Positions 1 through 7,307 of a stretch of DNA of 55,785 nt are shown piece by piece. The number at the start of each line of letters is the position of its first letter. The first letter of the stretch is position 1. The notes beneath the pieces are model-generated. The model saw only the letters and a list, made by a program, of their open reading frames with translations. It searched no databases and was not told where the DNA came from. This DNA is from Sphaerisporangium melleum (lineage in GTDB: Bacteria > Actinomycetota > Actinomycetes > Streptosporangiales > Streptosporangiaceae): NCBI RefSeq assembly GCF_014646695.1, contig NZ_BMNT01000050.1, forward strand, positions 1-55,785, read 5' to 3'. Position numbers and translations under genes: made by a program.

Positions 1-1
1 C

Positions 2-1789
2 GCCGAGGTCGAACGCTGGATCGACGACCACCTCCCCGACCTCCGCCGCCGCCTCCAGATCGCCCGGAACACCGCAACCCTCCCCAACTGGTCCCCTGCC
101 GGGGCAGCCGCCCTGGTGCCGTACCAGGAGAAGACGGTGCTGCCGGCCGCGGAGGCGCAGCGCCTGGGCAGGCAACTCGCAGAGCAGTACACAAAGATCG
201 ACGGTGGCATTCTCAACCTGGACCGGCAGCAGCAGTACCAGCAGGTTCTCGACACCCTCGCCGAGCACGTGCACGACCCCGCCTACACCGCCGCGTTCTT
301 CACCGCCCTAGGCACGGATGAGGCTCTGCAACTCCCCATCGTGCTGCGCGAGCAACTCGGCCGCCCCGAGGAGGCGACGCTCGCGCCACCGCGCCCCGAC
401 GACGAGATCATCCGCACGGTGAGCCAGGCCTTCGCCACCGCCCTGTCGGCCGCAACCCACTCGCCCGGCATGACACAGATCAGCGACGCGCTGCGCCGCC
501 CGGAACTGGGGGCCAGAGAGGCGTTCGGCGGCAGCCTGCTGCTGAGCGCCGGCGCGTTCCCGGCGCAGTGGCTGGCCCAGGTGCTGGCCGCCCGAGGACT
601 GGCAACCCCCCGGACCGTGGAGGCGGGCTATCTCTACGCCCTGGGCAACAACCCCTCCGCCGCCCGCCTGGCCATCAACGCGGCCGTCGGCCACCCCGCC
701 GACCAGGCCAAGCTGAAGAAGTGGCTCACCGAGTTCACCAACCACACCAGCGGCCCCTACGCCACCGACGGCGAAGCCGACGCCTTCGGACGCATGCTCG
801 CCGCCGCCTCCGGCGCCTACGACGAAACAGACGGCAACCACACCAAAGACGCCGCCCACTACGCCTACACCATCATGACCACCATCGACGACCTCAAAAT
901 CGGCGATGCCACCCGCGTACACCTCGCAGAGATCGCCGGCTCCTACGCCACAGAGATCACCGAGGGCGCCAATCTCGGCGACGCCAACCAATTGCTCCCC
1001 AGCGCTTTCGGCAGCATTAAGTCTCAGCTTCCTGGACTAGCACCCAAATTCCGACTCAGCCCTGAGGACACCTACAAGTTCATCAAAACTTTCACCGACA
1101 AGCTCGATCATCAAGCCCCATTTCAGGTGGGGATGGACTTCCTAACCGCCCGGGTGACCCAGAAAGCGGTATCCGAAGTTTCGCAGCGCCAACCAGCTCT
1201 TCAACTAGAGGAGACCTTCGCGGCACTCGGCAATGTGCGGGGACTTCAATTAGCAGCCCGCAAGACCTATGCCCGCACCATAGATGACGCAGCAGAAGAG
1301 TTCGATAAGGTAAGAAGCTTTGCTATCGGTACCGGAATGGGAGTAGCCGGCCTGGTCCCACCCTTCGAGTCCATACCGGTAACATGGACAGCCCTTAGCA
1401 CCGCATGGTCGGCCATTGATACGTTCAAGTCGGACGAGGTCAAGGAGATCGAGAAGATCGAAACGACCGAAAAACAAGTGACCCTAGTTCAGCGGCATGC
1501 GGTAGCACAGTCTCTCATGGATGCAGGAGTTAGGGCTCAGGTTTCACCACGCGACTACCATGGGGCAGACTCATCGAACGTGGCCCTCGCCGACGAACGC
1601 GGCCACTTGCGTCCATTCACCGAGATTCTCAAGTCGGGAAGGAATGGAATCGTAGCCCTTGACGGCTGGTTCATAGACAACGGACTAGGAAGCGAGCACC
1701 CCTCATTGGCCAATTCGGCAAAGAAGCTTGCGGATCTGTTCAATGGAGGTAAGACGAGCGCCGAGGCGCAAGCAGAGTACTTCAACTGA
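2..1789 (+). CDS. Large hypothetical protein, DUF6571-like, 5' end outside window
   Basis: The frame is open from base 2 with no stop, so the gene begins upstream; the GTG at 116 is only an internal candidate. About 595 residues are visible. The stretch with IDGGILNLDRQQQYQQ and DPAYTAAFFTALG resembles a large actinobacterial family that I recall as DUF6571 (function unknown, often near WXG100 genes); this assignment is from memory. No signal peptide or enzyme motif is seen. Base composition changes inside the gene: up to about 1000 it is typical high-GC coding sequence, while 1010-1780 is visibly poorer in GC and uses a rare TTA leucine codon at 1250. The gene ends head-on against a minus-strand lipoprotein with no gap. 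A fusion of a family-wide N-terminal part with a variable C-terminus is possible but unproven. Confidence 0.7.
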   Translation, partial: AEVERWIDDHLPDLRRRLQIARNTATLPNWSPAGAAALVPYQEKTVLPAAEAQRLGRQLAEQYTKIDGGILNLDRQQQYQQVLDTLAEHVHDPAYTAAFFTALGTDEALQLPIVLREQLGRPEEATLAPPRPDDEIIRTVSQAFATALSAATHSPGMTQISDALRRPELGAREAFGGSLLLSAGAFPAQWLAQVLAARGLATPRTVEAGYLYALGNNPSAARLAINAAVGHPADQAKLKKWLTEFTNHTSGPYATDGEADAFGRMLAAASGAYDETDGNHTKDAAHYAYTIMTTIDDLKIGDATRVHLAEIAGSYATEITEGANLGDANQLLPSAFGSIKSQLPGLAPKFRLSPEDTYKFIKTFTDKLDHQAPFQVGMDFLTARVTQKAVSEVSQRQPALQLEETFAALGNVRGLQLAARKTYARTIDDAAEEFDKVRSFAIGTGMGVAGLVPPFESIPVTWTALSTAWSAIDTFKSDEVKEIEKIETTEKQVTLVQRHAVAQSLMDAGVRAQVSPRDYHGADSSNVALADERGHLRPFTEILKSGRNGIVALDGWFIDNGLGSEHPSLANSAKKLADLFNGGKTSAEAQAEYFN

Positions 1790-2257
1790 TCAGGCGGCGC
1801 GAAGACACTCCGTCTCACCCGAAATGGAATAGACACCATTTTCGGGAGAATCTATAGTAAGAATAGTTTTACTAGACGCATCAGCAACACGCACCGCTTC
1901 AGTCGTTCGAGGCTGCCCTACGATCTTGTAGTGACCTACACGTTCCAAAGCTCCGAGCATCGCAGTCCGGAGAACATATTGACTGCTCCCCTTGGACACA
2001 TCCATTCCAGTAGCCGAGAATGTTCGTCTCGCTTTCCCATCTCCACACGGCAGGTCTCTGCCACCGGGATCGATTACCCTCACATTTGACGCATCACGTT
2101 CTGCAAGCAACTGAAGGACGTGATTTTTTAGAGTTTGCCCAGCTTGGGTGGCTGTGGGCCCGTTGTCAGTCGTGCAGGCGGTGAGCGCAAGAAGCGTGAG
2201 GAGGGCGGCGACGGCGAGCTTGCGGCGAGGGTCCGGGTAACGGGATTGCTGCGCCAT
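1790..2257 (-). CDS. Small secreted lipoprotein, unknown function
   Basis: A 155-residue protein. The start is the ATG at 2257, chosen because GGAGG lies six bases upstream of it. Residues 15-28 form a basic-hydrophobic signal ending in the lipobox LTAC (Cys28), so the product should be lipidated and anchored outside the membrane. The mature part has two further Cys residues (71 and 151) and no domain that I recognise. The frame stays open upstream and includes a hydrophobic segment preceding residue 1, so a longer form starting near 2338 cannot be excluded. Its stop abuts the stop of the convergent gene. GC content is low for this genome, like the adjacent half of that gene, so the two may have been acquired together. 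Confidence 0.75.
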   Translation of the reverse strand: MAQQSRYPDPRRKLAVAALLTLLALTACTTDNGPTATQAGQTLKNHVLQLLAERDASNVRVIDPGGRDLPCGDGKARRTFSATGMDVSKGSSQYVLRTAMLGALERVGHYKIVGQPRTTEAVRVADASSKTILTIDSPENGVYSISGETECLRAA

Positions 2258-2612
2258 CTTCGCCTCCACGTCTGGCCGGAACAGGTTGCGCCCCCACATA
2301 ATCTCAGTGAGTGCCGCTGCGCCACCTAGTATCCACATGATCACGGAGACTTCCATCGCAGAAGCCGTAGGGTGTTGCCCACTGACGACGATTTGAGCCA
2401 AGTCCCCCTCCCGGAGAGGGCTAGCCGGAGTGCAGCGCACGTGCAGGGACGGCGAGCGCACATGGAGACGGCTGTGCATCGTGTCCTCGCCGAGGTTGCG
2501 GAAGCGCCGCGTGCAACATGCAGCAAGGTGTCCCGCGCAGTGGCCGGCAATCAGCGACTGAGCCGGCGACGGCACCGCCGCTCGCCTGGTTCTCGGCTGG
2601 ACGCGCCCGTCT
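2258..2612. other. Gene-free stretch between lipoprotein and regulator
   Basis: No convincing gene is seen here. It holds the leader and presumably the promoter of the lipoprotein gene, plus a DnaA-box-like TATCCACA near 2331. Open frames crossing it on both strands have codon use unlike genuine genes. Confidence 0.4.
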
Positions 2613-3968
2613 CTAGGCTCTGCCGCGTCCCAGATCGGTAAGGGTGGAAGGGTCGGGAGGACGGATGTCGGCCAGGGCTTCACGCCAGTCGGCGGTCGTG
2701 GAGCCGAGGTCACCCAGCAACGCGTCGAACTCGTAAGCGCGCACCACGACGCTGGTGATCGGCAGCGTATTCGGATCCCGTAGCGCGAACGTCGCAAGGC
2801 GGCAGGCTTCCTCGACTTCACCGGCCTTGGCGAGCGCGGTCGCGTGGGCGAAGCGCACCAGCGCCGGATCGCTGGAGATCGTTGGATCGTAGACAGCGAG
2901 CGCCCGAACAGTCGCGCTCGCGGCGCCATCCGCATTGCCCAGATCGGCCCACCCGCGCGCTTCATAGAACGCCTGCCTCTCGGGCTGGAACGAGAGGATT
3001 CCCGGTTGGACCATCTCGGATGAGCACCGGTCCAGCGTGTTCCGGCTCCGGTTGATCGCCCGCTCGAATGCGGTGCGATCTCCGAGGGATGCGTGGGCGA
3101 GAGCCGCGAAACCCCACATCCAGGCGAGAGCGGGGGTCGCTCCTGTGGCCTGTTCAAGGCGCGGGGTGACGAGGGCCAGCGCGCCTCTGGGCTCACCGGA
3201 GTAGATCGGGATCAACGTGGTGCTGGCCAACGCGAGATCAGACAGATACCTGTCGCCCGCCTCGTCAGCGGCCCGGCCGGCCGTTGCGTACCAACGGCGA
3301 GCCAGCGGGAAGTGGTAGAGGTTGAAGAGGATCTCTCCAACGACGAGGGAGAGCCGTGCGGCCACTCGTGCCAGGCGTCGTTGCGCTTCGATCGGCTGTC
3401 GCCGTCCCAGCAACTCGCGGATGCTGGTGAGGTGCAGCAAGGTCTCGGGCAGCAGGGTGACGGGCATGACCTTCTCGATGCGCTGCCCCAGCCGGTCCGC
3501 CTCGGCCTCGAGGAACACGATGCGCTCCTCGCCTGCGGAGGTGGCATCGATGGCCTGTTCGAGCAGGTCGGGGCCGCGCCAGAGGGAGTCGGTGAGGCCG
3601 AGGGCCATGGTGGTGGCGCCGAGGTGGAAGACTTCTCGCCGGTTCGTGGCCGCCTCCCGGGGAGTGGAGGGCGTCGGTGCGACGCCGGAGCCGTTACCCC
3701 CAGGGTCGTACGGCGCGAGCAGTTCCGCAACGGTGTGCCCGGGGAACATCCGCTCCAGCACCCGGCAGTGATCGGCCTGTGGCTTGGTCTTCAGGTGGCC
3801 CTTCATCCACCGGCCGAACGCCTCACGGCTCGGCGACGACCCGATCAACCGCCGGTCGATGCTCCGCGCCACCTTGTCGTACTCCAGGCAGAACGCCCGA
3901 TGCGTCTCCTGATGACGCTTGGTCAGCAACACCTTCAACAACGTCTGCCGCTGGGGCATGAGAGACAC
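2613..3968 (-). CDS. Helix-turn-helix / TPR regulator-like protein
   Basis: A 451-residue protein of a type common in streptomycetes and relatives. The N-terminal 75 residues include FGRWMKGHLKTKPQ followed by CRVLERMFPGHT, the pattern of the divergent XRE-like DNA-binding region in these proteins. The remainder is Ala/Leu-rich and helical (about residues 110-430) with repeated A-x-x-G and W/Y spacing typical of TPR solenoids. It probably senses a peptide or small ligand and regulates nearby genes, but this is a family-level guess. The GTG at 3968 is taken as the start; an ATG at 3959, with GAGG eleven bases upstream, is equally possible. It is transcribed away from the secretion locus. A TGTGGATAT box lies 88 bp upstream. 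Confidence 0.7.
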   Translation of the reverse strand: MSLMPQRQTLLKVLLTKRHQETHRAFCLEYDKVARSIDRRLIGSSPSREAFGRWMKGHLKTKPQADHCRVLERMFPGHTVAELLAPYDPGGNGSGVAPTPSTPREAATNRREVFHLGATTMALGLTDSLWRGPDLLEQAIDATSAGEERIVFLEAEADRLGQRIEKVMPVTLLPETLLHLTSIRELLGRRQPIEAQRRLARVAARLSLVVGEILFNLYHFPLARRWYATAGRAADEAGDRYLSDLALASTTLIPIYSGEPRGALALVTPRLEQATGATPALAWMWGFAALAHASLGDRTAFERAINRSRNTLDRCSSEMVQPGILSFQPERQAFYEARGWADLGNADGAASATVRALAVYDPTISSDPALVRFAHATALAKAGEVEEACRLATFALRDPNTLPITSVVVRAYEFDALLGDLGSTTADWREALADIRPPDPSTLTDLGRGRA

Positions 3969-4150
3969 CGCCTCAAGAATCAGGTCTTACACGATGAGTA
4001 ACTCCTCTGCCACGCTAGGTCATCGGCCGGGCTCTGGTCCGCCGTTCCCGCGAGCTGTGGATATCAGGACACGGAGGTGACGCATAAGGGATGGCGCCGC
4101 GCCTCGCCGCGACGCGGTCACGACGCCGTCGCCAAGGAGGCCCGCCTGAG

Positions 4151-4196
4151 CGGGCACGGGAGAAGCGGTGCTGAACTGGCGGGCACGGGAGAAGCG
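4151..4196. repeat. 17-bp perfect direct repeat, 29-bp period
   Basis: CGGGCACGGGAGAAGCG occurs at 4151-4167 and again at 4180-4196. It lies just downstream of the SLT hydrolase gene, in the otherwise gene-free 3969-4234 interval. Confidence 0.8.
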
Positions 4197-4234
4197 CGTG
4201 GTCCGGCGCTGCCCGCGCTGCGGGGAACAGTGAA

Positions 4235-5329
4235 TCAGTAGCCGCGGTAGCCGGTGCCGTTCTTCGTGCCGACGACACCGGGGACGTTGGAGACCGACCC
4301 GTAGCGCTCGATGGCGTACCGCACGCCTGCGATGATGTTGTCCACCGGGTCGTAGATGTCGCGGTGCCCGGGCAGCGACCACCTGTCGAAGGTGGGGTCG
4401 ATGGTCTGCATCAGGCCCTTGGACGGATGTCCGGCCGCGGCGTTGGAGTCCCAGTTGTTGATCGCGTGCGGGTTCCCACCCGACTCGTGCCGGATGATCA
4501 GCCAGATGTCGTTCGGGTTCATCTTCTCCACGGGATAGCCCTGCGCCTTGAGGATCTCGATCGCCTGCTGGATCCAGTCGGCCACCTGGCCCTGCGGCGC
4601 GGGGCCGCCGCCCGGAGGCGGCGGGCCGCTCGGCCCGTACCCGCCGAAGCCTCCCCCGCCGTCTCCGCCGGACTGGGCATAGGTGCCGCGGCCGAAGTAC
4701 CCGTCGTACTCACGCTTGGGCACCGGAACCCATCCGGTGGCGCGGCCGTCGCGGGGGACGAACTCCTGGTCAGCGGCCGGCGGGATGTCGGCGAACGTGG
4801 GCGTCGCCTCCTTGAGCCATCGGGCGATGTCGGTGCGCGCGGTGGTCAGCGCGGTCTCGGCGGTGCCGGCGTATCCGCGGGCCAGTGTCGTGTACGCGCC
4901 GGCCTGCTGGGAGATGCCGGGCTCCAGGTCCTTCTCCGGGACGCCGTGGTTGCGCCGGCGGTACTCGGCCACCCACGCGAGCAGGTCGTCGCACGCCCCG
5001 TGGACGTTGCGCCGCGCCGTCTCCACGGCCTGCGCCGCCGCGTCCAGGCTGTCGGCGCACGAGGCGAGCGCGCCGCTCAACGCGTCGCCGGCCCGCCCGT
5101 ACCGGCGCATGTACCCGACGAAGGCGTCGGCCGAATCGCCCTTCCACGCGGCGTCCACCCGGGACAGGGCGGTGCCGAGCGCGTTGAGCCGTTCCACGGT
5201 GTGGCCGCCGGCCGTGCGCCAGCGGCGGGCGATCTCGCGGATCGCGGCCGGGTCGCCCTGCACCTCGCGGGCCAGCCCGGCCAGTTCCGCACCCCCGGGC
5301 AGCGCCGCCACGGCGTCGATGTCGGTCAT
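4235..5329 (-). CDS. WXG-domain lytic transglycosylase, probable type VII substrate
   Basis: 364 residues. The N-terminal 130 residues are helical with a WXG turn (W62-K-G64 in DAAWKGDSADAF) and no signal peptide, as expected of a type VII secretion substrate. Residues 150-245 form a linker ending in a Gly/Pro-rich stretch. Residues 260-345 match an SLT/lysozyme-like transglycosylase: IIRHESGGNP with putative catalytic Glu282, the GLMQT motif at 305-309, and DNIIAGVRYAIERYG. It should cleave the peptidoglycan glycan strand outside the membrane. The first 200 residues are paralogous to the NlpC/P60 gene immediately upstream (5361-6470, gap 31 bp), including a shared DGRATGW motif before the linker. 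The two probably form one transcript with the EspC-like gene and may cut glycan and peptide bonds together. Confidence 0.85.
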   Translation of the reverse strand: MTDIDAVAALPGGAELAGLAREVQGDPAAIREIARRWRTAGGHTVERLNALGTALSRVDAAWKGDSADAFVGYMRRYGRAGDALSGALASCADSLDAAAQAVETARRNVHGACDDLLAWVAEYRRRNHGVPEKDLEPGISQQAGAYTTLARGYAGTAETALTTARTDIARWLKEATPTFADIPPAADQEFVPRDGRATGWVPVPKREYDGYFGRGTYAQSGGDGGGGFGGYGPSGPPPPGGGPAPQGQVADWIQQAIEILKAQGYPVEKMNPNDIWLIIRHESGGNPHAINNWDSNAAAGHPSKGLMQTIDPTFDRWSLPGHRDIYDPVDNIIAGVRYAIERYGSVSNVPGVVGTKNGTGYRGY

Positions 5330-5360
5330 GCGTCGCCGGGTGGGGAGGGTGGGTGGGAGG

Positions 5361-6470
5361 TCAGGTGAACCTCCGGAAGGTGATCGGTTCCTTGCCGGCG
5401 ACGTTCTGGACCCGGACGACCTCTCCGGCGTGCGGGGCGGCGATCATCTTGCCGTCGCCGATGTAGATGCCGCAGTGGTCGGGCGGGTCACCGAAGAACA
5501 CGATGTCGCCGGGCTGCGGCGGGCCGGAGATCGGTCTGCCGCTGGCCTGGTACCCGGCCGCGGTGTTGTCGCCGATCTTGATACCGGCCTCGTTGAGGGA
5601 CACGTGGACCAGGCCGCTGCAGTCGAAGGCGTCCGGCCCGTCGGCGCCCCACACGTACGGCCGGCCCAGGTGGCTGCGGGCGGCGGCGACGATGTCGGCG
5701 CCGGTGCCGTTCCCGACGACCTCGAACGGGATGGCGCGGCCGGCGGCCCCGCCTCCGGAACCCCCGGAGCCACCGCCACCGGAGCCACCGGACCCGCTGG
5801 ACCCGTTGGAGGAGCCGTCCGAGGTCCCTGCCAGGGTGGTGGTGCGCTGCTCGTGCGGCGGCGTCGGCCGCCATCCGGTGGCCCGGCCGTCGGTGGGGAC
5901 GAATGTCTGGCGGTCGGCGGCGGGGATGCTCGCGAAGGTCGGCACCGCCTGCTTCAGGTGCCCGCCGATGGCGGTGCGCGCGGTCGACAGCGCCGATTCG
6001 GCCGTCTCGACCTGTTCCCTGGCCCGGTGGACGGCCAGCCCCACCTGCTCGCGGATGCCGGGCGCGAGCTGCTCGTCGGTGGCCTCGGGGTTGCGGCGGC
6101 GGTAGTCGGCCACCCAGGTCAGCAGGTCGTCGCACAGCCGGCCGACGTTCGTCCTGGCCGTCCGCACCGCGCCCGCGGCCGTGTCCAGGCTGCCCGTGCA
6201 GCCGGTGAGCGCGTCGTGCAACGCCTCGCCTGCGCGGCCGTACCGTCGCATGTAGAGGACGAAGGCGTCGGCGGAGGCGCCCTCCCAGGCGGCGTCCATC
6301 CGGGTCAGCGCCCTGCCCAGGGTCTCGAGGTGGCCGGCCGATCCGGTGGCGGCGGCCCGCCAGCGCCGGGCGATCGCCTCCACCGCGCCCGGGTCGCCGT
6401 CGGTCCTGCGCAACAGCCCGGCCAGTTCGTCGCCGCCGGGGAGCGCGGCCACCGCGTCGAGGTCGGTCAC
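5361..6470 (-). CDS. WXG-domain NlpC/P60 peptidase, probable type VII substrate
   Basis: 369 residues from the GTG at 6470, whose GTGA overlaps the stop of the EspC-like gene. This start aligns exactly with that of the SLT paralogue; longer in-frame extensions are shadow sequence. The N-terminal helical domain carries W62-E-G64, followed by DGRATGW and a Ser/Gly linker (about 215-242). Residues 255-369 form an NlpC/P60 domain with DCSGL (putative catalytic Cys284), GDIVFFG, and HCGIYIGDGKMI with His332 and His347 as likely catalytic partners. It should hydrolyse stem-peptide bonds in peptidoglycan. Lack of a signal peptide together with the WXG turn suggests export by the neighbouring EccB/C/D system rather than Sec. 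Confidence 0.87.
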   Translation of the reverse strand: MTDLDAVAALPGGDELAGLLRRTDGDPGAVEAIARRWRAAATGSAGHLETLGRALTRMDAAWEGASADAFVLYMRRYGRAGEALHDALTGCTGSLDTAAGAVRTARTNVGRLCDDLLTWVADYRRRNPEATDEQLAPGIREQVGLAVHRAREQVETAESALSTARTAIGGHLKQAVPTFASIPAADRQTFVPTDGRATGWRPTPPHEQRTTTLAGTSDGSSNGSSGSGGSGGGGSGGSGGGAAGRAIPFEVVGNGTGADIVAAARSHLGRPYVWGADGPDAFDCSGLVHVSLNEAGIKIGDNTAAGYQASGRPISGPPQPGDIVFFGDPPDHCGIYIGDGKMIAAPHAGEVVRVQNVAGKEPITFRRFT

Positions 6471-6781
6471 ACCTGCGCCACCTTGGGCAGGCCGCCCTCG
6501 GTGCCGTGCTCGGCGTTCCTGACGTTGGTCTCGACGGTGTCCAGGGCGCGCTCGACGCCGTCCAGGCGGGTCTTGACCACGCCCAGCTCCTCGTCCACGT
6601 GGCGTTCGACCGAGCCGATCGCGGCGGCCAGCTCGGCCGCGCCCGTGAGGGTGCCGAACAGCGAGGAGGACGCCGCCTGCCTGGCGGGGAAGTCGTCTCC
6701 GATCCCCGCGAGCCGCCCTGCCTGCGTGTTGACCGCCACGCGGAGCTTCGCCAGCGCGTCGTAGTTCACATCGAGACTCAC
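6467..6781 (-). CDS. EspC-like small T7SS-associated protein
   Basis: 104 residues, GTG start, with GGAGGG about ten bases upstream. The protein is helical and free of cysteine and signal peptide; the opening VNYDALAKLRVAVNTQAGRLAGIGDDF resembles the EspC/ESX-associated family of small proteins that pair with secreted substrates. It has no WXG turn. Its stop overlaps the start of the NlpC/P60 gene by four bases, implying translational coupling, so it is likely the partner of one or both hydrolases. The family call is moderate because such short helical proteins diverge quickly. Confidence 0.65.
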   Translation of the reverse strand: MSLDVNYDALAKLRVAVNTQAGRLAGIGDDFPARQAASSSLFGTLTGAAELAAAIGSVERHVDEELGVVKTRLDGVERALDTVETNVRNAEHGTEGGLPKVAQV

Positions 6782-6867
6782 CGGGGCCGGCTCCCTCCGC
6801 CGTCGGCCAGGACGATCCGCTCGGCTCGGTCCCCGGCGGGCGTCCCACCCGGAACCGCCAACCCGTG

Positions 6868-6909
6868 ATCATATCCAGCACACGCGTACACGAGTGGAGA
6901 TCTCACTCG
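6868..6909 (-). promoter_or_regulatory. Candidate promoter and operator of the EspC-hydrolase operon
   Basis: Read on the minus strand, TATGAT (6868-6873) is a good -10 element. Seventeen bases upstream, exactly where the -35 should be, there is no consensus -35 but an inverted repeat with 6-bp arms, CGAGTG (6891-6896) and CACTCG (6904-6909), enclosing the palindrome GAGATCTC. The layout suggests a regulator binds at -35. This is inference from sequence only. Confidence 0.45.
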
Positions 6910-7008
6910 AATTCCGCACGAAACCGAACCGATCAGTCCAAGGCTGGACGTACGACGCACCGTCCGGCCCCCTGCCGACCCGCCGAGGACGCCGGACGCT
7001 CCCCAGCG

Positions 7009-7115
7009 GAAGCCGGACCGCTCCCGTATCGAAGCCGGGGCGGCCTCAGGTAGAAGCCGGCGGTGCCACGTGGAAGCCGAGCCGCTCCCTGTGGTGGCCG
7101 GACCGGATTCCGGTG
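7009..7115. repeat. Degenerate 20-22-bp tandem repeats
   Basis: GAAGCCG or a close variant starts at 7009, 7031, 7053, 7073 and 7094 (GTGGCCG in the last), i.e. at spacings of 22, 22, 20 and 21 bp, about two helical turns. The rest of each unit is poorly conserved. It sits upstream of the EspC-like operon. Confidence 0.5.
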
Positions 7116-7307
7116 GCAGGCTCGATCGTGGCCTCGCGTGCCTCGGGAACGACGGCCACCGCAGCGCCGCCCGACTTCTCCGCCCGCGGCCGCAGTACGG
7201 CTCCCGCCGCCGAGCCAGGAGGCAGCGCTCACGCACCGCCGGACGGAGCCTCGCCGCCCGTTCCCGCCGTATTCCGCAGCCCGGCCGTCCGGGGGCCGGG
7301 GCCGGGC

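Larger units (their letters stand above)
6782..7307. other. 526-bp gene-free stretch upstream of the hydrolase operon
   Basis: It contains the leader of the EspC-like gene, a candidate promoter (TATGAT at 6868-6873 on the minus strand), an inverted repeat at 6891-6909 and degenerate 20-22-bp repeats at 7009-7100. The open frames here have no coding character. The eccC stop codon lies at its far end. Confidence 0.55.

Noticed and set aside
2258-3196. Long N-terminal extension of the lipoprotein frame
   Set aside because: It runs through the regulator gene with Arg/Pro/Ser-rich shadow composition; the ATG at 2257 has a strong ribosome site and opens a proper lipoprotein signal.
4683-6764. 693-codon plus-strand frame across the two hydrolases and the EspC-like gene
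   Set aside because: Arg/Ala/Ser-rich product antisense to three recognisable genes.
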